Source: Yamagishiella unicocca
Taxonomy: Eukaryota > Chlorophyta > Chlorophyceae > Chlamydomonadales > Volvocaceae
DNA length: 64,000 nt
Direction: 5' to 3'
Assembly (NCBI GenBank): GCA_003116995.1
Contig: BDSL01000006.1
Coordinates: 62,001-126,000 of the forward strand
Within the stretch, counting starts at the first letter, position 1; the number at the start of each line of letters is the position of its first letter. The notes beneath the pieces are model-generated. The model was not told the DNA's origin and did not search any database. It saw only the letters and a program-made list of their open reading frames with translations. Below are positions 44,372-53,400 of the stretch, piece by piece. A program made the translations under genes and the position numbers.

Positions 44372-45182
44372 GGAGCTAAAGGAAGAAGCGACCAACGAAA
44401 GCGCTCACTTACAATGTTTTCGTCCAGGACGGTCACACTGGTGTTTGCTCCGTTGGTGAGCGTCGCTGTGCTGGCGGTGTTAAAACTGCGCGAGCGCTGG
44501 ATGTCGCCAGCCGTCCGCCAGTTGACGAAGTTGAGGAGCTTTCCACGGTTAGCGTAAAGGAAGTCATCCAGCTGGGTCGCAGCAGGACGGCTGGGATAGA
44601 CCATGATGGTGAGAATCGTGTCTTCGTCCATATGGACAAAGCCCTTGCTGCCGGGCAGGTTGGAGGCGCCGATTGGCATGTACGAGAGTAGGCGGCCCTG
44701 TATGTGAGCGTCTCGTGAAGTAGTTTTGCTGGTGCTGACGTTTGTCCCGCGCGTCTACTGGAGCAGCAACCACCAGCCAAACGTCCTGAGCTGCCCGCTA
44801 CTCGTAGCAAAAACGTCAGCACCAGCAAAACTACCTCACGAGACGCTCACATACAGGGCCGCCTACTCTCGTACATGCCAATCGGCGCCTCCAACCTGCC
44901 CGGCAGCAAGGGCTTTGTCCATATGGACGAAGACACGATTCTCACCATCATGGTCTATCCCAGCCGTCCTGCTGCGACCCAGCTGGATGACTTCCTTTAC
45001 GCTAACCGTGGAAAGCTCCTCAACTTCGTCAACTGGCGGACGGCTGGCGACATCCAGCGCTCGCGCAGTTTTAACACCGCCAGCACAGCGACGCTCACCA
45101 ACGGAGCAAACACCAGTGTGACCGTCCTGGACGAAAACATTGTAAGTGAGCGCTTTCGTTGGTCGCTTCTTCCTTTAGCTCC
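44372..45182. repeat. 372-bp inverted repeat (near-perfect) with 67-bp spacer
   Basis: The arms 44372-44743 and 44811-45182 are reverse complements of equal length; I see at most a few mismatches (one near 44719/44835). The arms include exon 1 of the zinc-ribbon gene and the first 41 bp of its intron 1, so the copying happened at DNA level. The structure would fold into a very long hairpin. Confidence 0.93.
44378..44679 (-). pseudogene. Inverted duplicate of exon 1 of the zinc-ribbon gene
   Basis: The minus strand encodes the same residues from MPIGASNLPGSKGF to TSVTVLDENI as 44875-45141, then runs into what is intron in the other copy. No downstream exons follow on this strand. It is a partial copy created with the inverted repeat. 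Confidence 0.85.
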
Positions 45183-46593
45183 TTCCACACTTTCTCACTC
45201 TCTTGCTCTCGCAGGTCTTTCCTCCCTTCAATGCCAGGAGCGAGCACCTTACAGCTGCCACCAGCAACACCCTCTTTGCAATCGATATGATTGCTCTGCC
45301 ACATGCCGCGCTCGATCCCGCGATACCTTCTGACATCGCCGAGGCACAACTGGCGACCTCCTTTGTATTCGCGGCTGCTCAAGATCGGCATGTATCTGTT
45401 GTCAACACCGGACAGCTACAGGTATGTATACAGATATATGGGCTATATGAGGGGGCGCCGCTGTATGAGCTATATGGGCTATGTGGCCTATGTGGGCTAT
45501 ATGGGCTATATGGGCTATGTGGGCTAGATGGGCTATGTGGGCTATGTGGGCTATATGAGCTATATGGGCTATATGGGCTATGTGGGCTATGTGGGCTATG
45601 GGGCTCGCGCAATATGCTACATTTGACAGCTCTCACCCACTCACGCTACCCCTGTTTCATTCCAGCTGCGCTTTGACGACATGGCACCCGGGCAAGTCAC
45701 CGCGCTCCGACAACTGCTCGGCTCTGCACGCATCACACAGCGTGCATTGGGCGTCATCGACGCCACCCGACTGCCATCACCATCCGCCGACCGCCTGCTG
45801 GCAACACGCAATACCACGGGAATCACCACCATCCCCTCAACGTGCGACGCTCTGCCGGCAAGCCTCCTGGTCGCTCATGCTGGCCCTCCCGTGACCGCAT
45901 CTCTCCGCGGCATCTTCGTGCCAGAAGCCACGCACCCTCTCGCCAAGCAGTAAGTACGGCCGTCCGTCTGTCCGTCCGTCCGCCGCAGCTCAGAACACCG
46001 CTGCAACTTGTCCGTCCGTCCGTCCGTCCGTCTGGCACGCGCCTCGCGCCACTATTTGCCCTCACTGTCATCACACCAATATTTACTGACGGCCCATCCA
46101 CAACGCTTTGGCACACCGGAACTTGTCCGTCCATCCGTCCGTCCGTCCGTCTCAGACGCGCATCGCGCCACTATTTGCCCTCACTGTCATCACACCAATA
46201 TTTACTGACGCAGCATACCAACGCCATCACAACATCCTGCACCATCCATCACTTTACAAACACTTCGTTCCCCTTGCCTGCCCCACCAGATGCACCGAGT
46301 GCGGCACCGTCTTGCCGCTCACCGCAGAAAGCTCCTGCACTGAGCCTCGGTGTGCTCAGATACCTCCAACGTTCGCAGTCTTCGGCAACTTCTACACCGC
46401 AGCTGCTGCCTGGGAAACCGCGCCAGTACTACTGACTGACCCAGCCACCCTCACGCATGTCTTCAACATCCCAACCATGGCCACATTGACCACAACGCAG
46501 CTGCAACAGCAATCCACTGCAGTGCACACACTACACGGCACCTTTGACATCGCCGATGGAGTTATTGTTAACATTGCTGAGGGCGTTGCGTAG
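44875..46593 (+). CDS. Four-exon protein with a zinc ribbon, possibly RPA-like ssDNA-binding
   Basis: Exons 44875-45141, 45215-45421, 45666-45949 and 46290-46593 join in frame to about 353 residues with standard GT-AG introns. I do not recognise the N-terminal half (VHMDEDTILTIMVYPSR, SVTVLDENI). Exon 4 starts with a four-cysteine cluster (CTECGTVLPLTAESSC, then C five residues on), followed by beta-strand-like sequence. A zinc ribbon before a small beta-barrel recalls the C-terminal domain of replication protein A large subunits, and RPA-like proteins are carried by some Helitron-type elements; that link is inference. The frame upstream of the ATG is open into the hairpin spacer, so the start could lie earlier. 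Introns 2 and 3 are filled with simple repeats. Confidence 0.65.
45425..45605. repeat. 9-bp minisatellite in an intron
   Basis: About 20 copies of GGGCTATRT (CTATATGGG / CTATGTGGG) fill intron 2 of the zinc-ribbon gene. The run is open in one frame (Gly-Leu-Tyr-Gly-Leu-Cys), but lies between a clear donor (45422) and acceptor (45665). Confidence 0.9.
45958..46211. repeat. CCGT microsatellite and a 118-bp tandem duplication in an intron
   Basis: Intron 3 of the zinc-ribbon gene starts with (CCGT)n. A block beginning CTTGTCCGTCCGT and ending CACCAATATTTACTGACG occurs at about 46006-46093 and again at about 46124-46211. Confidence 0.85.
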
Positions 46594-46990
46594 ACTGCAA
46601 GTGGTCGCGCGTCGACAGGACCCTTGTGAGCCAGGGCTTCTGCTGCGGACAGTTCATCATTTCTAGCGATCCTGCTTCCGGGTAGCTAATGCCACATGAC
46701 TTCCGGCCGCATTTTGCATGCCATGTTTGACATCGCCAATCGACTGTGCGGGCTTCATACGGTTTGTGCGGACAGCCCTGCCCAGCTTACGCCACATGAC
46801 TTCCGGACTTATTGTTAACATTGCTCAGAGCCTTGCGTACACTGCAAGTGGTCGTGCGTGTACAGGAGCCTTGTGAGCCAGGGCTTCGTACGGTCTCTGC
46901 TGACATAGGCATTGCTGATGTTGCACAATGCATACACTGCGCGGCATGTTTCACATCGCCGATGGACTTATTGTTAAGATTGGTAAGAGA
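46500..46990 (+). repeat. Decayed copies of the zinc-ribbon gene 3' end
   Basis: The last coding stretch (46533-46640: GACATCGCCGATGGA, TTATTGTTAACATTGCT, ACTGCAAGTGGTCG, CTTGTGAGCCAGGGCTTC) recurs in pieces at 46805-46890 and again at 46945-46985. The later pieces contain no intact frame, so they look like local partial duplications. Confidence 0.75.
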
Positions 46991-47099
46991 GACGTACACT
47001 GCAATTGGTGGGCTTTTACAAACTGTAACAATTACAACGCCTCACCTCACGCCTCCCGATATTTCATCACACAATCCCTCACCATTCTCATAACCCAGC

Positions 47100-47220
47100 A
47101 AGCACACCCCCGCAAGCATAAAAGTGTGTACCCGCATGACGGCCGCCCATAGCCCTGCAAGCATACTCCTGCAAGCATAGCCCTGCAAGCATAGCCTGGC
47201 AACCATAGCCCTGCAAGCGT
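47100..47220. repeat. Short tandem repeat (CCTGCAAGCATAG)
   Basis: Five to six imperfect copies of a 13-16 bp unit with core GCAAGCATAGCC lie between about 47100 and 47220. The sequence is non-coding as far as can be seen. Confidence 0.8.
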
Positions 47221-47418
47221 GCGCCCCTTGCAGCCCGCCCGCATGACGCCCGCCAGCGGCCCCGGCGGGGGAGGTAAGCCCACTCGCGCAGCCCCTGCGC
47301 AGCTTGTTTTCTCCCTCCCTGCCCCAAGGACTTCGGACGATGCACTCAATCGTTGGAATCTATTGTCATAGGGAAACATTTTGGACATCCTGGAGCTAGC
47401 AGCGAGAGGTCTCGCACC

Positions 47419-47500
47419 GCACCTGTGGCCGAGTGGTTAAGGCGCGGCCCTGCTAAGGCCGTGGGGTCTCCCCGCGTGCGTTCGAATCGCATCGGGTGCG
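47419..47500 (+). tRNA. tRNA-Ser (anticodon GCU)
   Basis: An 82-nt type II cloverleaf: acceptor arms GCACCTG and CGGGTGC with discriminator G, D-arm GGCCGAGTGGTTAAGGC, anticodon stem GGCCC/GGGCC-type with loop TGCTAA (anticodon GCT), a long variable arm (TGGGGTCTCCCCG) and T-arm GCGTTCGAATCGC. A TTTT pol III stop follows at 47507-47510. No intron. Confidence 0.94.
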
Positions 47501-47510
47501 AACACCTTTT

Positions 47511-48515
47511 ATTGATTCAAAGGCTTAGTCGACAGTCTGTGTGAGACGTGTTTTAGTCATGGTAGTCATTGAACAGTAGTCCGGGTGAACCTTGGTCAGT
47601 GGTGCCCGGTGACGCGTGTGTCCTGGTGTGTCTCAGTCTGGTGCCGCAGATGGTCCGGGTTGCGACCCGCGGGTCAACTGCATGGCCTCCAAGATGACCG
47701 TTTGTTTTGAGACGCTTCACCCGAGCACGCGATTAAGGAGGCGCAACACCCACGAGCCAGCTACGACGTAGGTCACTACCACGTAGGTCACTACACGGTG
47801 ATGAGGACAAGAGTGCCCTCGTGCCCCTCATTCGCCATTTCCCCCCTGCCCCCTCTTGCTCCCGTCTGGAACTCGGTGCCGTTGCTGAAACGGCGCATCA
47901 AGCACTGACGTGTTACAGCGCATTACCAGCAGAGCTGGCCAGTCCTTACACGGGCGGTCAGCTCCTATGCTTCAACAATTCAATAGACCCACACCTCTCC
48001 GTATGAGCCAGTATGAACTTAGATGCATGAACGAGATGCCACTGCGCGCATGAAGATCAGATAGATGGGGGCGATGCCTGTGAGGCAGAGCGTGGGGGCA
48101 AGCAAATGCAGCATCGGATAAACGTTAACAGTGTGTATGCACTACAGTAGCGTTGTAGGCGCACACATATACCGCAAGGTGTTGTTTGGACACAACATGT
48201 CAACGCCTTTGGTTTGATACTACTGTACATCAGTATACGCTTTCGTGAAGGCAATAGTCCTATAACATTTAACGACACAGCCTTTCCGGGCCAGCTGCGC
48301 AATAGTAATGTGGCACGAACGCTGCCGTTACAGAAGGTCTGCAACGCATTGGCAAGATGCACAAATAGATAGCTGCGCGAAGGTAGTGACTATTTAGCCG
48401 TCGAAACTAATAAATATGATTTGCGGTGCGGATTCGGCAGTATGTGGGCATGGTCGTCCGGAAGCACAGGAGACCGTTTCGGTACGGCATGTCTCTGAGG
48501 TGACCATATCTCACA
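47511..48515. other. Intergenic, no supported gene
   Basis: No domain-bearing frame, RNA gene or strong repeat is recognised; only a 15-bp duplication (ACGTAGGTCACTAC) near 47765-47795. Confidence 0.5.
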
Positions 48516-49158
48516 ATGGACAGCTCGGCTGGCACAGTAATAGAGATGGCTCTCTCATTACAACGTAGTTCGCTGGGGCGTTGCGCTGCCCAGCGAGCCC
48601 AGCCCGCTAGGCGGGCAGGGTCGATGGCCCCGCGGCAACGGCTATGCAAGCCTTGCCGTGCCATCGAGCTTGACTTCAGCGACACTGACACCCAGATCAG
48701 TCTGGCTGGCATGGTCCTTGGCCTGGTGGCTGGGCTTGGCGCACCGCTTTGGTACATCAACCGCGCGGAGAAGGATGAGGAGCGGCTTGAAGAGCTTCGG
48801 GCGCTGAACCGCGCTAACTTCGCTGAGACCGGCGAATACATGTCTGAGGTAAGGAATGCGCTGGCTGAGCGTCTCGCCAGGTGAAAGCAGCGCGCTTTCG
48901 TTTGTGTGGACGCAGTCGAGCGACCTGTGTCCTGGCCAGTGCGGGCAGCGTATACACGTGATACGTATTAATTTGATAAGGATTAACTTGGCTGCCACTG
49001 TGTGCGGCCGGATTCAGCGTAGAATTAATGAACAAACCTGTGCCATTTCTGCCTAATCGTTACGCTCACCGCTGTCTCACTGCTGCGCGCAGGACGAGAT
49101 CTCAAAGATTCGGAAACCCAAGTGGACCGATCGCCGCGAGTGGGTTGACGACGATTGA
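48516..49158 (+). CDS. Small predicted plastid single-pass membrane protein
   Basis: Two exons, 48516-48848 and 49093-49158, join in frame to 132 residues. The N-terminal 50 residues are Arg/Ala/Ser/Gln-rich and look like a plastid transit peptide; translation may start at 48516 or at the second in-frame ATG, 48546 (MALSLQRSS). One hydrophobic segment follows (ISLAGMVLGLVAGLGAPLWY). After it comes a charged, highly helical tail (EKDEERLEELRALNRANFAE) ending in EDEISKIRKPKWTDRREW and three Asp. The pattern of transit peptide, single helix and conserved-looking acidic tail suggests a thylakoid or envelope protein conserved in green plants. I cannot name it. Reading through the donor gives a stop 12 codons later, so splicing decides the C-terminus. 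Confidence 0.8.
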
Positions 49159-50430
49159 TCGGCTCGCCCCTGCTTCCTGGGACGCTTGGACCCCAGGTGG
49201 TGGTGCAAGTAGGACTTCAGGGCTTAAGGCTCCCAACCAGCTTCCCGAAAGGATTTCGGTTGATGGTGGTGGTTTTACGAGCGTGCAGGTTACCTGTTCA
49301 ACATTCGCCATAGGGGCAGTAATATCAGCAAATGATAAATTGTGTATATCATAAAGGGCGTTGCGCATCCACAGTACAGTTGCGCAAGGAAGCAATCCCC
49401 CGATGAGGGCACCAGCAGGGGTATGGTCAGGGGTATGGTCAGGGGTAATTCCCCGATGTTCGCCTGTGGCGGTTTTGTGATGACACGTCCCCCCGGCGGT
49501 ATGGACGGGTTTTGTAGTGACACGTACGTCCATGACGCTGTGAACGCCGAACAACTTATACCTTAACGAAATTCGGACTATCGCCACCTGTAATGGGATG
49601 CCGTACGTAAGACATAATTTGACACCGACCCGGCTTCACACGTCCAAGAATCTCCACCACCCGAACCGAACAAACTCCAGCTTTCCCGCAACAGCCAGGC
49701 AGCGCGCTTTGCTTGCCGGTCGCTGCCCAACCCAAGTACTGACGCATTAGTGGACCCCCCCCGTCGTCCCACCACACGTGCCATTTTGATATTGGAATCC
49801 GCACTGCAGTTGTGTAACAGTCTGTTAGCGCCCCACTCGAGGACTTTCGTGTGGTTGTCGAATCCCATAGGGATGTACGCTCCAGTAATGGAATGGCCAG
49901 TTCGTTCCACAGTGTCGAGCATTTACCTACACGCGCCGCTCACCGCATGTCGGCCTGCAACCGAGACTCATTTTGCGAGAATGCACGCATCGGCAGACTC
50001 CAGACCACAGTTGTCACATCAGCAACGGTGGCGACGAGCGGCGTTGTTGTACGCCAGCCGGCGCCGATTGTTACGCTGCAACTACGCCCTTTTACGCCGC
50101 CGTCCTCGCCACCAGCCAGCAGGGCAGTGCGCAGCATCACCTCACTGCCGTTATTGCGGCGCCAACGAAATCGTGGTCATAGAGAATTGTGTCCGAATGA
50201 ATTCAGCACCAGCCTTTCCAGTTTCCACCCACATGCGAGGTAATGTGCTCGCTCATAGCTGCCCTTACCCCGTAACAGTGCTCCTCGCCCCCTCATCACA
50301 CACGAACACCACAGGCTAAAGCTGCTCGAAACTACACGATAAGCTTGCACACACGAGTTTGCACAAAGGAAGTTGCCCACACAAACTTGTACACCCAAAA
50401 GGCCGTATGCTTGTACATCGTTATCGCATC
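49159..50430. other. Intergenic between convergent genes
   Basis: It separates the 3' ends of the membrane-protein gene and the SIZ1-type gene. A 12-bp repeat (GGGGTATGGTCA) is present near 49419-49443. No gene is supported. Confidence 0.5.
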
Positions 50431-53400
50431 CTAATCATCTTCATCCCCGCTGTCATCTATAAGGTCAATCGTCTCCGGCGTCCCCCCGCGCGGGTTCGTG
50501 GCAAACCCGCCTTGCAGGGGGCCCGCTGAACCGACGCCGACCGCCATCGGCCCACGCCCCACTGCTCCCCCTCCGGCCTGCCCCGCCAACGCTGACGAGA
50601 TCCCACCAGCAAGCGCCTGCTGCTGCGGCGGCGGCCGCTGCTGTGGCAGCTGCTGGGGATGCGGCTCGTTGTGGTGGTGGAAGGGCTGCTGCTGCTGCAC
50701 CGTCGGCTGGTGTTGCTGGTGTTGCTGTGCGTGTGGTTGCGGGTAGGGTTGCTGCTGCGGCACGGGAGGCTGCTGCGGCCGCCGGTAGTTCTGAAACGCT
50801 GCCCGGAGGAGCGCCGTCTGTTGCTCGTGATGAGGCGCTCGGTCCGCCGCCAGCTGCTGCTGTGCATGCTGCGGGTACCCGCCGTGCGATTGCGCCTGTT
50901 GCGCCGCCGCCGCTCCGTTCGCCGAGGACCAACCTGCCGCCGCTGCGCCCCCCGCTGCGGGCATGGCCGCGCCCGCGACCCCGGCGCCGCCCTCCCCAGC
51001 CATCGCCGTGGCGCCGGATTGCTGATAGGGTGCAAGGAGCGGCAACCCGGGCGGGGCTGCGTCCATCGTCCCCTCGTGTCCGTCACACGGCCCGCCCGCC
51101 GCCATCAGAATGCGGATGGGGTTCCGTAACGCCGCGCTTACCGGCTGCCGGTGCGAGATGCCGCCGGCGCCGCCGACCGCCCCCGCCGCTGCCGCCGCCG
51201 CCGCCGCGATGTCGCCACCGCCTACCAGCAGGCTAGGCCCATCCGTCGCCGCCGGCCCCCCCGAGCGCTGCTGCTGCGGCAGCGCGGGCTGCGGATGCCC
51301 TAGCGGCTGCGTATGGGCTTGTGGAAGTGGGTGTGGGTGTGGGTGTGGGTGTGGGTGCGATCGCTGCTGGGCTACAGGCAGCAGCTGCCCGGGGTGGTGC
51401 CGCGGGGGGGGCGCTGCACCTGGTCCCGCCGCCACCGCCGCCGCTGCGGGCTGGCCGCCACCCAGTCCAGCCGCGGGGGCCGCAGACACCGACGAGGGCA
51501 CCAGGCGCCGGTTCGTCAGCGGTATCCGCAGGTTGACAGGAGCTGCGGCCCCGCCTCCACCCAACGCAGCCGCTGGGATGCCCGGCTGCTGCCGGCTGCC
51601 GTTGGCGGGGTTGCTTAGCGGCGCCGCTTGCGGCCGCGACACCGCAGACTGCGCATGGCCGCTTGTCCCTGCCCCGTCGTCGTCCCCCTCGTCCTCCTCC
51701 TCCGATGATGCCAGGTCGATGACGTCAGGCGACGGCGCCCGCTTGCGCTTCTGCCCCGCCGCTCCCGCCACGGCTGCCGCCGCTCGCCGCAGCTCCTCCT
51801 CCTCATCGGTCTCCTCTCCGTCGCTGCCGGCCCCACCGGCGGAGGCGCCGCCGCCGGCCCTGTCCGCCAGCGGGTTGTCCTCCTCTATGCTGTAGAACCG
51901 GTCCCGCGAGCCCGATGGGCGCCAGGAGGCGTCCGCCGCCACCTCCACCTCCATGACGGAGGGGTGGTCGACCAGGGCGTTGACAATGCGCTGCATGTAC
52001 GTGTCGATCTGAGCAGCGCGGGAGGGGCGGGCGGGAGGGGAAGAGGTGATTGGAGGGCGGCAGGGCAGGGCAGGGCAGGGGTTCCCAGCATGTTGGTTGG
52101 TTCGGTGCGCAGTCAGCAGCGAGAGGAGGAGCAACAACGGCGGGGTCGCGGGTGGGCCCAGGAGGGCGGGCCTCCTAGGGGTGGGGGCGGGGAGGCGGGC
52201 CGAGGTTGCTGCAATGTGGTTGCAAACGCTGACGGCTGGTAGCAGCTGGGGCGGCTTCCGGGCGCACATGCACTCGCAGAGCAGGGACACGGCGGTTACG
52301 ACGTGACGACGTGGCGGCGGCGGTGGAGGTGGCGGGAGTACACCGCAGCTCCTGCCGCTGCTGCTGCAGGGGCAGCGAACGGTCAGCGCACGGCGAAGCT
52401 TGTCACCAACACGACCTCTCCCGCCCTCCCTTTCCCCTGCCCGCCTCCCTTTCCGTCTGTCCTAAACGGGTTTTTCTCGCGTTCACGGGCCTTCCTCAAA
52501 ACCTCCCTTTCTTTTCCCCCTTTCCTCTCCCCTCAACCACTCCCCTCCGCATCCTCGCACCTGCAACGAGTGCACGGTGCTGTGCGTCATGCTGGTGGGG
52601 CACTGCCACTTGCGAGTCCTCGCGGCGCTGTCCAGGAAGGCGTCCAGGTCGAAGCAAGCCAGCCCCGGTACCTCGGGGAAGCGGGCGGGGGTGCGGACCC
52701 GGGTGCCCAGGATGGGGCAGCGCAGGGACACCACGGTGGCGCCGGTCTGGACATCGTCGTCGTCGTCGCCACGGAGCTGCGGCAAGAGGGGGCGGAGGTC
52801 AAGGCGCAGGGGGGGGTAAAAAACGTTTTACGTGACGGGACAGAATAGTTGGCGCATGGTCGTCGGACACCGATTCTGTGGGCGCATGCTGGCGCAGGAG
52901 GGGGGTTGTAGACAAAGGGCGGAGGCGGACCCGGAGACTGAGAGGCAAGCATCTATACACGCGCGCCCAGCGCCGCCGGAGTGTTTCTTTGCCGTGGAGC
53001 TTCGTGACCGTGGCTTAGCGTTAACTAGCACAAGCACACCACGCACCTGCTGCCGTACCCGCTCCGCCGCGTCTGCCGCGCTGAGCTGCGGCAGCATCAG
53101 CTCGCGCACCTCCTCCGACTGCCGCCGCCGCGCCAGCAGCACCAGCATCACGTAAGGGCTGCTGTCGGTGCACTGCATGCTCAGCCGGCTGCGACCTGTG
53201 GGCGGAGCAACATGCAACGTGGTGAAGACGGGACTAGGGTTTCAGGCGCGCACGAGGGTTTCCGGCCTGGCCGTTTCCGGCAACGTCGATTACTGCTTAC
53301 GGCCCAGACTTGGCCGCCCCAGACGAGTGGGGCCAGCGACGGAGTCAAGAAGGGACCCGAAAGGGCGCGCTAGCGAGGCGACAGGGCACACAGCATTTGC

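Noticed and set aside
45379..45636. Protein made of Gly-Leu-Tyr/Cys or Ser-Pro-His repeats
   Set aside because: It is a 9-bp minisatellite between a clear splice donor and acceptor of the zinc-ribbon gene.
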